Assembly (NCBI GenBank): GCA_002709505.1
Contig: PARB01000043.1
Coordinates: 1-39,189, forward strand
DNA from: Paracoccaceae bacterium
Lineage (GTDB): Bacteria > Pseudomonadota > Alphaproteobacteria > Rhizobiales > Stappiaceae
Direction: 5' to 3'
Length of the DNA stretch: 39,189 nt
Positions 18,658 through 25,503 of the stretch are shown here, piece by piece. The stretch's first letter is position 1, and each line of letters starts with the position of its first letter. The notes under the pieces are model-generated. The model was not told where the DNA came from. It worked only from the letters and a program-made list of their open reading frames with translations, and ran no database searches. The translations under genes and the position numbers were made by a program.

Positions 18658-20424
18658 TCAGACCAGCGCCTTGCCTTCGGAGGAAATGGCCGAGGCCACC
18701 GCTTCGTCGTTGGCCTCGTCGGGCAGGAGCATTTCGTTATGCGCCTTGCCGGACGGGATCATCGGGAAACAGTTGGCGAGGCTCGCGACCCGGCAGTCGA
18801 AGATCACCGGCTTGGGGGGTGCGATCATTTCCTCGATGGCCGCATCCAGATCGCCGGGCTTTTCCACCCGGATCCCGTGGCCGCCATAGGCTTCCGCCAG
18901 CTTCACGAAGTCGGGAAGGCTTTCCATGTAGGAGTTCGACAGGCGGTTGCCGTGCAGCAGCTGCTGCCACTGGCGCACCATGCCCATGTACTGGTTGTTC
19001 AGGATGAACACCTTCACCGGCAGGCCGAACTGCACCGCCGTCGACATTTCCTGGATGTTCATCAGGATCGAGGCGTCGCCGGCAATGTCGACGCACAATG
19101 CGTCCGGATGCGCGACCTGCGCGCCGATCGCCGCGGGCAGACCGTAGCCCATCGTCCCGAGACCGCCCGACGTCAGCCAGCGGTTCGGCGATTCAAAGCC
19201 GTAGAACTGCGCCGCCCACATCTGGTGCTGGCCGACCTCGGTCGACACATAGGTCTCCCGGTCCTTGGTCAGCTCATAGAGCCGCTGGATGGCATACTGC
19301 GGCATGATGACGTCGTCGGTCGGGCGATAGGCCAGCGAATTGCGCGCCCGCCAGGTGTCGATCTGCGCCCACCACTCCTTCTGCGCCTCGGCATTGAGCG
19401 AATGGCCGCCGCTGCGCCACAGCCGCACCATGTCTTCCAGAACGTGGCCGACATCGCCGACAATGGGGATATCGACCTTCACCGTCTTGTTGATCGACGA
19501 CGGGTCGATGTCGATATGCACCTTCAGCGAGTTCGGCGAAAAGGCATCGAGACGCCCGGTGATGCGGTCGTCGAAACGCGCGCCGATGTTCACCATCACG
19601 TCGCAATCGTGCATCGCCATGTTGGCTTCATAGGTGCCGTGCATGCCGAGCATGCCGAGCCACTCATTGCCCGAAGCCGGATAGGCGCCAAGCCCCATCA
19701 GCGTCGAGGTCACGGGAATGCCGGTCATCTGGGCGAATTCGCGCAGCAGGTGGCAGGCCGCCGTGCCCGAATTGATGACACCGCCGCCCGTGTAGAGAAT
19801 CGGCCGGCGCGCCCGCGCGAGAAGCTCGATGGCGCCACGGATCGCCTCCATGTCGCCCTTCAGGCGCGGGCGGTAGCTCTTGTGCGCGACGGTTCCGGGC
19901 GCCTCATAGGTGCCGGTGGCGAACTGCACGTCCTTGGGGATGTCGACGACGACCGGACCGGGACGCCCGGCGGTTGCGACGTAAAAGGCCTCGTGCAGGA
20001 TGCGCGGCAGGTCCTTGACGTCGCGCACCAGCCAGTTGTGCTTGGTGCAGGGCCGGGTGATGCCGACGGTGTCGCATTCCTGAAAGGCGTCATTGCCGAT
20101 CAGATGCGTCGGCACCTGGCCGGTGATGCAGACCATGGGGATCGAATCGAGCATCGCATCGGTCAGCGCGGTGACCATATTGGTCGCGCCGGGACCGGAG
20201 GTGACCAGCACCACGCCGGGCTTGCCGGTCGAACGGGCATAGCCCTCGGCCGCATGGCCGGCGCCCTGCTCGTGACGCACGAGAATATGCGCGACATCGT
20301 CCTGCTGGATAATTTCGTCGTAAATCGGAAGCACGGCACCACCGGGGTAGCCGAACACATGCTGGACCCCTTGATCCTTGAGTGCCTGGAGCACCATCTC
20401 GGCGCCGGTCATCTCGCGCTTCAT
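18658..20424 (-). CDS. ilvI: acetolactate synthase large (catalytic) subunit
   Basis: ThDP- and FAD-dependent enzyme that joins two pyruvates, or pyruvate and 2-oxobutyrate, to open branched-chain amino acid synthesis. Length is 588 aa. The N-terminal ThDP domain has [16 protein letters not shown] and Glu52 in [16 protein letters not shown], the residue that activates the cofactor. The central FAD domain has [20 protein letters not shown]. The C-terminal ThDP-Mg motif runs from [11 protein letters not shown] to [16 protein letters not shown] 20424 ends a long leader of about 310 nt carrying a leader peptide and an intrinsic terminator. The alternative name is ilvB. Confidence 0.97.
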   Translation of the reverse strand: MKREMTGAEMVLQALKDQGVQHVFGYPGGAVLPIYDEIIQQDDVAHILVRHEQGAGHAAEGYARSTGKPGVVLVTSGPGATNMVTALTDAMLDSIPMVCITGQVPTHLIGNDAFQECDTVGITRPCTKHNWLVRDVKDLPRILHEAFYVATAGRPGPVVVDIPKDVQFATGTYEAPGTVAHKSYRPRLKGDMEAIRGAIELLARARRPILYTGGGVINSGTAACHLLREFAQMTGIPVTSTLMGLGAYPASGNEWLGMLGMHGTYEANMAMHDCDVMVNIGARFDDRITGRLDAFSPNSLKVHIDIDPSSINKTVKVDIPIVGDVGHVLEDMVRLWRSGGHSLNAEAQKEWWAQIDTWRARNSLAYRPTDDVIMPQYAIQRLYELTKDRETYVSTEVGQHQMWAAQFYGFESPNRWLTSGGLGTMGYGLPAAIGAQVAHPDALCVDIAGDASILMNIQEMSTAVQFGLPVKVFILNNQYMGMVRQWQQLLHGNRLSNSYMESLPDFVKLAEAYGGHGIRVEKPGDLDAAIEEMIAPPKPVIFDCRVASLANCFPMIPSGKAHNEMLLPDEANDEAVASAISSEGKALV

Positions 20425-20536
20425 TTTCGCTTTCCTCGATTATCGCAGCTTGCTGTCTCGACACATGTCATCGTTCTGGTTTGGCGCAACGGCCCCGCCG
20501 CGATTGAGGCGGACAGTCCGGGCACGACCTTCAGGC

Positions 20537-20563
20537 AATAAAAAAGGCCCCCGAGGAGGCCTT
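20537..20563 (-). terminator. attenuator terminator in the ilvI leader
   Basis: On the minus strand AAGGCCTCC (20563-20555) pairs with GGGGGCCTT (20552-20544), one G-U pair included, followed directly by a run of T. It lies about 115 nt upstream of the ilvI start and 30 nt after the leader-peptide stop. A full intrinsic terminator inside a 5' leader is the hallmark of attenuation. Confidence 0.88.
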
Positions 20564-20579
20564 GTGCGCGCATCATCGT

Positions 20580-20605
20580 CGGGAAACGAGTGTCACCTCG
20601 TCCCG
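20580..20605 (-). promoter_or_regulatory. ilvI leader hairpin spanning the leader-peptide stop
   Basis: CGGGA plus CGAG (20605-20597 on the minus strand) pair with CTCG and TCCCG (20590-20580), with a 2-nt bulge and a 6-nt loop that contains part of the stop codon region. Self-complementary GCGCGC blocks on each side (20609-20616 and 20564-20571) can extend the stem. The outer block abuts the terminator hairpin and could compete with it. Confidence 0.55.
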
Positions 20606-20649
20606 TTTGCGCGCGCCCCGCCTACAAGAATGAGCGTGAAGCCCATCAT
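20593..20649 (-). CDS. ilvIN leader peptide
   Basis: An 18-residue frame, MMGFTLILVGGARANGTR, starts at ATG 20649. GGGAG lies 8 bases upstream, and the frame ends in TGA at 20595-20593. The core Leu-Ile-Leu-Val is made of the amino acids whose synthesis the operon controls. A promoter lies about 85 bp upstream of its start, and a terminator follows 30 bp downstream. The arrangement matches ribosome-mediated attenuation of ilv operons in proteobacteria. The second ATG codon (20646) is an alternative start. Confidence 0.78.
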   Translation of the reverse strand: MMGFTLILVGGARANGTR

Positions 20650-20738
20650 TCGTACCACTCCCGTTTTGCCGGTGTCGTGTCCGGCCTGTCCAGCGGGGCA
20701 CCTATCCCCGCGCGAACCGCCGTCACCCGACGCCGCGC

Positions 20739-20767
20739 AAACTAGACGCGCCCTCCCAAGGGGTCAA
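20739..20767 (-). promoter_or_regulatory. promoter of the ilvI leader transcript
   Basis: On the minus strand TTGACC (20767-20762), a 17-nt spacer and TAGTTT (20744-20739). A transcript would start near 20732 and include the leader peptide, the hairpin and the attenuator. Confidence 0.65.
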
Positions 20768-20957
20768 GCGCTATGTCAGGAAATTTCGCCGCGGAATGGC
20801 AAATCTTGTCGAATGTTGCAGACACCCCGGCTCCCGGCCAACCCTCGCGGGCAGATACGGACACCGAAATCAGGCTGCTCGCCGGGTATCGGCCCCGCTG
20901 CGCTGCGCGGATATCCCCAGCTTCGAACGCCCGGTGACAGGAAACGAGATTACCCCC

Positions 20958-20986
20958 TTGCAACGCACCGCCGGGCTTTGTATATA
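20958..20986 (+). promoter_or_regulatory. promoter of the tRNA-Lys gene
   Basis: TTGCAA (20958-20963), a 17-nt spacer and TATATA (20981-20986). The start would fall near 20993, 48 bp before the mature tRNA. Between here and the divergent ilvI promoter (20768-20957) I see no gene or repeat. Confidence 0.7.
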
Positions 20987-21040
20987 CCCACTCCACGGCG
21001 CGGGCGATTGCCGCTCCCGCCGTCAGGCCGCATTGGCCGT

Positions 21041-21116
21041 GGGTGTATAGCTCAGTTGGTAGAGCAGCTGACTCTTAATCAGCCGGTCCTGGGTTCGAAT
21101 CCCCGTGCACCCACCA
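21041..21116 (+). tRNA. tRNA-Lys (anticodon CTT)
   Basis: The 76-nt gene folds fully. The acceptor stem is GGGTGTA (21041-21047) with TGCACCC (21106-21112), including one G-U pair. The D-loop is AGCTCAGTTGGTAGAGC. The anticodon stem CTGA/TCAG encloses CTCTTAA, so the anticodon is CTT for AAG. The T-loop is GGTTCGAATCC. The 3' CCA is encoded at 21114-21116. A strong promoter precedes it. It is not associated with an integrated element here. Confidence 0.97.
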
Positions 21117-21182
21117 TTTTCTTCTATTCCTGACGATAGATGAGACAGTGCGCTTCGGCGCTGCAAACGCGCGTCCTCCGCG

Positions 21183-22154
21183 TCAGGCGCCTTCCCGCCG
21201 CTGCCCCCGTTCGTGGAACACGAACCCCAGGAAATTCAGCAGGATCTGCGCGGCGAGGATGGCCGTCGAGCCGGTCTGGTCGTAGTCCGGTGCCACTTCC
21301 ACCAGATCGATGCCGACCACCTCGTGGCGGCGGGTCAGCGCCTGCAGCATCTCCAGCACCTCGTAGTAGAGAAAGCCACCGTGGCTGGGCGTTCCCGTCC
21401 CCGGCGCGATCGACGGGCAGAAGCCGTCGATGTCGAGCGTGACATAGACCCTTGCCCCCGCGGGAATGCGCGCGATCACCCCCTCAGGCCCGAGCTTGCG
21501 CATCTGGCGCACCGAGAGAATGTCGGACCCGAAGGCGCGCGCTTCCTCGTAGCCCTCGCGGGTGGTCGAGGAAACGTTGCGGATGCCGACCTGCGTCAGC
21601 CCGGTGACATAGTCCTTCTCCGCCGCCCGGCGCATCGGATTGCCGTGGCCGTTGCGCACGCCGTGGCGCTCGTCGACGAAATCCAGATGCGCGTCGATCT
21701 GCAGGATATGAATCGGTCCATGGCCCGCAAAGGCATCGATGCAGGGAATGTTGACCGAATGGTCGCCGCCGAGCACCACCGGAAAGGCTCCGGCCTCCAG
21801 CATCGCCCGCACCCCGGCTGCAATATTGGCGTGGCTTGCCACCGTGTCGGTATGCACGATGTCGGCGTCGCCGAGATCAACGATCCGGACGCTTTCGGGC
21901 AGATAGGTAGCGTCGTCCTCATGGTCGTAGGCCCCGGCGTGACCGAAAGAAAACAGCGTCGACGCCTCGCGGATGGCCCGCGGACCGAACCGGGCCCCGG
22001 CGCGAAACTGCGTGCCGAAATCGAACGGCGCCCCGAGCACCGCTACGTCGGCATCGAGTTTCGACCAGTCCTCGCAATAGGGGCGCTTGCCGAAGGTCGC
22101 GATGCCGACGAAGGGAAGGTTCAGCCGACCTGTCTGGTAGGAATGTCCGCTCAT
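21183..22154 (-). CDS. agmatinase-type ureohydrolase
   Basis: Mn-dependent amidinohydrolase of the arginase/agmatinase family, 323 aa. Metal ligands are visible: His132 in GGDHSV, Asp154, His156 and Asp158 in QIDAHLDF, and Asp241 and Asp243 in TLDIDGFCPSIAPGTGTP. The closing motif is GIDLVEVAPDYD. It releases urea from a guanidino compound. The sequence resembles agmatinase (SpeB) more than arginase, but guanidinobutyrase and related specificities share these motifs, so I give no symbol. It is monocistronic, divergent from the Cys-rich protein gene. Confidence 0.88.
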   Translation of the reverse strand: MSGHSYQTGRLNLPFVGIATFGKRPYCEDWSKLDADVAVLGAPFDFGTQFRAGARFGPRAIREASTLFSFGHAGAYDHEDDATYLPESVRIVDLGDADIVHTDTVASHANIAAGVRAMLEAGAFPVVLGGDHSVNIPCIDAFAGHGPIHILQIDAHLDFVDERHGVRNGHGNPMRRAAEKDYVTGLTQVGIRNVSSTTREGYEEARAFGSDILSVRQMRKLGPEGVIARIPAGARVYVTLDIDGFCPSIAPGTGTPSHGGFLYYEVLEMLQALTRRHEVVGIDLVEVAPDYDQTGSTAILAAQILLNFLGFVFHERGQRREGA

Positions 22155-22284
22155 CTGCCCTCGTCTCCCCCTATGCGATGCCGCTTCCTGTCAGGATAGG
22201 GGTGGGCGTGCATTGTGCGAAACCCCCTTGCGACAAGTATCAAGATGGATCTTTCATGCCATTGGAATAAGATGACAATTCGGA

Positions 22285-22310
22285 TTTTTCCCGCCGATGG
22301 GCGGCAAAAA
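22285..22310 (+). promoter_or_regulatory. stem-loop in the 5' UTR of the Cys-rich protein gene
   Basis: CCGCC (22291-22295) pairs with GGCGG (22300-22304) around a GATG loop. After one C-C mismatch, TTTTT (22285-22289) pairs with AAAAA (22306-22310). It ends about 8 bases before the GGGGG ribosome-binding site of the gene at 22328. A role in initiation or mRNA stability is possible. Confidence 0.4.
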
Positions 22311-22327
22311 ACATACCGGGGGTACGA

Positions 22328-22753
22328 ATGTCAAAATCACTTTGGGCGGCCATTTTTCTTCTGGCCGGAACCATGATTCATATGCCGGGCGCCTATGCCC
22401 AGACCATCGGGTTCGCCGATGCGATCAAGATCCTGAATTCCAGTTGCGGCGAGGACATCGAGAAGTATTGCAAGTCCGCCAATATCGGCAACGGCCGCAT
22501 CCAGAAATGCCTGGCCGAGAATGAAGCGCGCATTTCTCCCCGCTGCAAGGCGGACTATGCCGGCGTCTATATTTCCCTGCAGACCCGGCTCGCCGCGCAA
22601 TCCGTCGTGTCCAGGATCTGCGACCGCGACGCCCGCCGTCTGTGCAGCGGAACCGAACCGGGCAAGGGCCATGTCCTGCGGTGCCTGCTGAAGGCGCAGC
22701 CGAGCGTCAGCGCCGACTGCAATCAGGCGATCGACGATGCCGGTTATCGCTGA
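22328..22753 (+). CDS. secreted GLG1-like cysteine-rich repeat protein
   Basis: A 141-aa protein with a clear signal peptide (LWAAIFLLAGTMIHMPGAYA, cut near residue 24). Two repeats of about 50 residues follow. Each has four cysteines in the order C-x7-C, CL, C: SCGEDIEKYCKSANIGNGR with IQKCLAENEARISPRC, then RICDRDARRLCSGTEPGKG with VLRCLLKAQPSVSADC. This is the pattern of the cysteine-rich GLG1 repeat. The even cysteine number suggests disulfides in the periplasm. A good GGGGG site precedes ATG 22328. The molecular role is unknown. An OmpA-domain gene follows 40 bp later, and such pairs recur in Rhizobiales as far as I know. Confidence 0.8.
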   Translation: MSKSLWAAIFLLAGTMIHMPGAYAQTIGFADAIKILNSSCGEDIEKYCKSANIGNGRIQKCLAENEARISPRCKADYAGVYISLQTRLAAQSVVSRICDRDARRLCSGTEPGKGHVLRCLLKAQPSVSADCNQAIDDAGYR

Positions 22754-22793
22754 GCCCGCCCGGCTTGGACCGCAATCCTTCGGAGGACATGCC

Positions 22794-23372
22794 TTGAATT
22801 TCACCCATCTCTTTGCGGCGTCGATCATCGCGCTGCCACTCACCCTGTCCGGCGCGCAAGCGCAGACCCAGCTGTCGCGAAACGAGATCGTCAACAGCCT
22901 GCAGGGCGCCCAGACCAAGGCGGAGATCAACGCCGCCGACGTGCGCGCCCAGGCCCTGCAGAACATTCGGCAATATCCAGGCGACAATGCCACAACGTCG
23001 CTGCCGATCTCCGCGCAGCTCGCAAAGCTGCGCCAGTTCAATGTCGAGATCACCTTCGATTTCGATTCCGACCGGATCCGGCCGGAATCCTACGAGACCA
23101 TCGGCGTGATCGCCGACGCGCTGCACACCCCCTACCTGTGGGGACAGACGTTTTTCGTCGTCGGCCACACCGATGCCAAGGGCAAGCGAGAGTACAATCT
23201 GGAGCTTTCGCAGCGCCGGGCAAACGCGGTCCGCGAGGCGCTGGTGACAACCTTCTTCGTCCCCTCCGAACAGCTTGAGGCCATCGGCCTGGGCGAGGAG
23301 CAATTGCGCGATCCCTCCAACCCGGACGGCGCGATCAACCGGCGCGTTCAGTTGATCAACGTCGGCTTCTGA
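22794..23372 (+). CDS. OmpA-domain peptidoglycan-associated periplasmic protein
   Basis: A 192-aa protein made of a signal peptide and an OmpA C-terminal domain, with no beta-barrel and no lipobox. I chose TTG 22794: GGAGG sits seven bases upstream, and the product then begins with an ordinary signal peptide (FTHLFAASIIALPLTLSGAQA). The earlier in-frame ATG at 22737 would add 19 residues and bury it. The OmpA domain has VEITFDFDSDRIRPESYETI, VVGHTDAKGKREYNLELSQR and RANAVREALV. It ends with the arginine-containing GAINRRVQLIN. It probably binds peptidoglycan. It follows the Cys-rich gene and ends at a terminator. Confidence 0.87.
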   Translation: MNFTHLFAASIIALPLTLSGAQAQTQLSRNEIVNSLQGAQTKAEINAADVRAQALQNIRQYPGDNATTSLPISAQLAKLRQFNVEITFDFDSDRIRPESYETIGVIADALHTPYLWGQTFFVVGHTDAKGKREYNLELSQRRANAVREALVTTFFVPSEQLEAIGLGEEQLRDPSNPDGAINRRVQLINVGF

Positions 23373-23386
23373 CCGTGACGCAAACG

Positions 23387-23416
23387 ACCGAGGCCGACTC
23401 CCCCGGCCTCGGTTTT
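23387..23416 (+). terminator. Rho-independent terminator of the OmpA-protein gene
   Basis: CCGAGGCCG (23388-23396) pairs with CGGCCTCGG (23404-23412) around a 7-nt loop and is followed by TTTT. The truncated gene at 23460 therefore had to have its own promoter. Confidence 0.9.
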
Positions 23417-23459
23417 CCGGGAGGCCGAGTATCATCCACGGAACCAGAAAGGCGGGTGC

Positions 23460-23549
23460 ATGAACGAGGTGATGCCTCTCAGCCTGTCGGCTCTCGACCG
23501 CGGGATCGTGCAAAGCGACATCAAGGCGTTCTGGATTGGCAATCTCTAG
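23460..23549 (+). pseudogene. truncated 5' end of a native gene homologous to the PAS-like gene at 24046
   Basis: A GC-rich 29-codon frame starts at ATG 23460 behind AAAGGCGGG and ends in TAG at 23547-23549. The stop falls just where the base composition drops. Its product aligns without gaps to the first residues of the protein at 24046, 16 of 27 identical. Examples are LSALDRGIVQ against LSAIDRAIVQ and IKAFWIG against ISAFWKG. A 29-residue product with exact N-terminal homology is best read as the remnant of a native gene whose remainder was lost or replaced when AT-rich DNA arrived. No matching 3' part is seen on the far side of the island. Confidence 0.6.
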
Positions 23550-23552
23550 AAA

Positions 23553-23795
23553 GTGTCGTACATTATTGCTACCAAACCGTGCATAATAGCTCCTGGCATA
23601 GCAATGCTCCTCTCAATCGATGATCACCATTTCGATGCTGAAATACATGCTCGAGCGACTCGCATTGCAGTCCGATCTTTAGAGTGTGCTGGTCTATCAT
23701 TAGAGCCCCACGATTTATCTGAGCTTATATTGCGAGTTTACGCTAGCATTTATACCAATGAAAGCATTTCCGAGGAAAGCGAGACTGTAAATTGA
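23553..23795 (+). CDS. hypothetical protein, first gene of the AT-rich islet
   Basis: An 80-aa product from GTG 23553, or 63 aa from the internal ATG at 23604. Neither start has a clear Shine-Dalgarno. The part from residue 18 onward is amphipathic and helical: LSIDDHHFDAEIHARATRIA, VRSLECAGLSLEPHDLSELI. It has no membrane segment and ends with an acidic tail (NESISEESETVN). I do not recognise a family. Its stop overlaps the TTG start of the next gene by 4 bp, so the two are probably translated together. The first 17 residues may be junction sequence and not protein. Confidence 0.5.
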   Translation: MSYIIATKPCIIAPGIAMLLSIDDHHFDAEIHARATRIAVRSLECAGLSLEPHDLSELILRVYASIYTNESISEESETVN

Positions 23796-24049
23796 GTATA
23801 TTTGACAAGCCAAGCATTAGGAGAATATATTCGAATGCTCGAATTCAAACGCGAGCAGAGCGAGAGCTTGCTATATCAGTTGAAATATCAAGACTAAATG
23901 CAACAGATTTTTTAAAATTAGTATTACAATCACACACAGGATACGAGGAGCTTAGCGAAGTTCCCGAGGAAGAATTTGATCTTGCGACGGCGATTTGCTG
24001 GAGACTTATAAACGAACTTCGTGACAACGGGGGACATGTTTCACATTGA
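23792..24049 (+). CDS. hypothetical small protein, second gene of the AT-rich islet
   Basis: An 85-aa charged, soluble, probably all-helical protein starting at TTG 23792: basic N-terminus (RRIYSNARIQTRAERELA), then ISRLNATDFLKLVLQ and an acidic EELSEVPEEEFDLATA stretch. I recognise no domain. It overlaps the genes on both sides by 4 bp through the same TTGA sequence, in which TTG is the start and TGA the previous stop. The persistence of an open frame in DNA this rich in stop codons supports it being real. Confidence 0.55.
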   Translation: MSIFDKPSIRRIYSNARIQTRAERELAISVEISRLNATDFLKLVLQSHTGYEELSEVPEEEFDLATAICWRLINELRDNGGHVSH

Positions 24050-24633
24050 ATTATGTTGAACAAATCCCACTTTCGGCAATCGACCGCGCAATTGTGCAGC
24101 CGGAGATCTCCGCATTCTGGAAAGGGTGGCGGGAAAGCGGGGGAAATAAAGCCTTACTACCGGACCTGGACAGTTCAATATTAAGTCGCCTAACTGTAAG
24201 TAAAGGTTTTGCTGCTGAGGGATCATCACCAAAATTATTGTGTGTTGGAGAAGACTCGTTTCTAGCAGAGTGCTTCGGAAAGGAATGGGCAAAATCAGCT
24301 ATCTTCGAAGCTGAAACACCAGACCCAGAACTCGAAATATTGGCATCTGGTGGTTATCACAGAGCAATCGCAGGCGAACCAAATTTTGATCTGGTTCATG
24401 TCGTTACACGCGCTTCGAAGTTCCACCATCTTAAACTTACATACGAGCGCCTCATTGTCCCAATTAAAATAAGTGATACCAATTTTGTTACGGCATGTAT
24501 GACAGCGAAGCTGAAGATGACTCATTTGTTACTCGGACCAGATGAGCAAGATCTGCTGGTCGATTATAACATAGATAATCATCGCCACGGATATGATCAG
24601 GCGCAATATTCCATTCCGTTCCACACGGACTAG
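24046..24633 (+). CDS. PAS_5-like (DUF1488-type layout uncertain) hypothetical protein, third gene of the islet
   Basis: A 195-aa soluble protein starting at TTG 24046, with GGGGGA about 11 bases upstream. Its order of motifs resembles the rhizobial PAS_5 family: an opening ISAFWKGWRESGGNKALLPD, then LLCVGEDSFLAECFGKEW in place of the family's G-x-x-x-x-FG region, and the closing LTYERLIVPIKISD. The assignment is by layout only and is tentative; I see no link to any DUF by sequence. The N-terminus matches the truncated native frame at 23460, which supports this TTG as the true start. The last 49 codons overlap the convergent gene on the minus strand. Its first 100 bases are more GC-rich than the rest. 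Confidence 0.6.
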   Translation: MNYVEQIPLSAIDRAIVQPEISAFWKGWRESGGNKALLPDLDSSILSRLTVSKGFAAEGSSPKLLCVGEDSFLAECFGKEWAKSAIFEAETPDPELEILASGGYHRAIAGEPNFDLVHVVTRASKFHHLKLTYERLIVPIKISDTNFVTACMTAKLKMTHLLLGPDEQDLLVDYNIDNHRHGYDQAQYSIPFHTD

Positions 24634-25231
24634 TATGATTGTAGCCTTGATGCGCCGCAAAACCCTTACTAACGAGTTCTTTTTGTATAAAGCAATAAAT
24701 GTAATCAAATTCCCATTTTGCAAAAGCTATAAGCTGACCCAATCTACAGAGAGGTCTCGACAGGTTTCGCCCTTTCCATTCTTTTCTTATCCACATATTT
24801 CCATGATAAACACATAGACCTGAGATATGGTATGCATCGGGACAATGCCAATCTCCTAATTCTGCAGATATATCAGGATAGGGATCACAGTATATTCTCC
24901 TTTGTTGCTGCATCCAAAAATCAGCTAGGCTTAATTCTCCAAGTTGGTCAAGCCTTGCCGCCTGGACGGAAACAACTTGGCCATCAGAATTTCTTGCAGC
25001 CAGCCAAAAAGCAGTTTGAGGGCTAAAGTCGAAGTACTTTGTCGAGAATTGCTCCGTAAGTGAAAATTGCTCATTCTCCAACTTGTCCCTATCATGGCAT
25101 ATTCGACTAAGTAAATTAAAATCAAATAACTGCACAATATCTAATCCTTGATGAGATATTTGCTCAATATATTTTGAAATAGACTTGTTTATCTCTAATT
25201 CATTTCGGGTCACTTCCCTCCCGCTTCGCAT
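24488..25231 (-). CDS. hypothetical GNAT-like protein, convergent gene of the islet
   Basis: A 247-aa protein in strongly AT-rich DNA. Residues about 130-200 look like the acetyl-CoA core of a GNAT fold: ISGLCVYHGNMWIRKEWKGR, then NLSRPLCRLGQLIAFAKW, and a later KGFAAHQGYNHTSP. RKEWKGRNLS resembles the R/Q-x-x-G-x-G/A pyrophosphate loop. The N-terminal 100 residues, with QTAFWLAARNSDGQVVSVQA, are not recognised. ATG 25231 has a weak ribosome-binding site. GGGAGGG lies just inside the frame, so the true start may differ. Its last 146 bases are antisense to the PAS-like gene. Confidence 0.55.
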   Translation of the reverse strand: MRSGREVTRNELEINKSISKYIEQISHQGLDIVQLFDFNLLSRICHDRDKLENEQFSLTEQFSTKYFDFSPQTAFWLAARNSDGQVVSVQAARLDQLGELSLADFWMQQQRRIYCDPYPDISAELGDWHCPDAYHISGLCVYHGNMWIRKEWKGRNLSRPLCRLGQLIAFAKWEFDYIYCFIQKELVSKGFAAHQGYNHTSPCGTEWNIAPDHIRGDDYLCYNRPADLAHLVRVTNESSSASLSYMP

Positions 25232-25503
25232 AGTGCATCTTCCTTATCTCGAATCAACCTCGGACTTATCGTCGATTTTCAGGATGTTCGTAGACGAGTA
25301 AATAGAAACGATTTTCAGAAATGCACGAATAGCTTGTGCTGGGGGCGTACCTTCAAACCTCCACAAACTTGTTGAGGCCACACGACGGTTGAAGCGCCGG
25401 CGCATCCCTATATGCTCCGCACGTGTTTTCGGGAGGCTGGCGCCCTGCTCAAGGCGTCGGCACCGCCTCCCGGTCAGGCTTTCCAGCAAGCAAAGACCCA
25501 TTG

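Larger units (their letters stand above)
23550..25260. mobile_element. AT-rich genomic islet of foreign composition, no mobility genes
   Basis: The composition changes sharply on both sides: 16 of 60 bases are G/C at 23881-23940, against 40 of 60 at 25561-25620. It holds three overlapping plus-strand genes and one convergent minus-strand gene. None has a firm function. I see no integrase, transposase, terminal inverted repeat, target-site duplication or tRNA end, so the means of entry is unknown. The left edge coincides with the break in the gene at 23460. The right edge is vague, somewhere between 25250 and 25380. Confidence 0.6.

Noticed and set aside
17827..20541. Very long plus-strand open frame opposite ilvI and ilvN
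   Set aside because: It covers ilvI, ilvN and two regulatory leaders in antisense and has no recognisable domain. It is a codon-bias shadow.
21041..21116. tRNA-Lys as an integration site
   Set aside because: No repeat of the tRNA 3' end and no integrase is seen nearby, and the DNA on both sides has native composition.
25232..25503. Search for direct or inverted repeats marking the right end of the AT-rich islet
   Set aside because: No convincing copy of the left-junction sequence was found by eye, so no attachment site is called. A dot plot of 23400-25500 would settle it.
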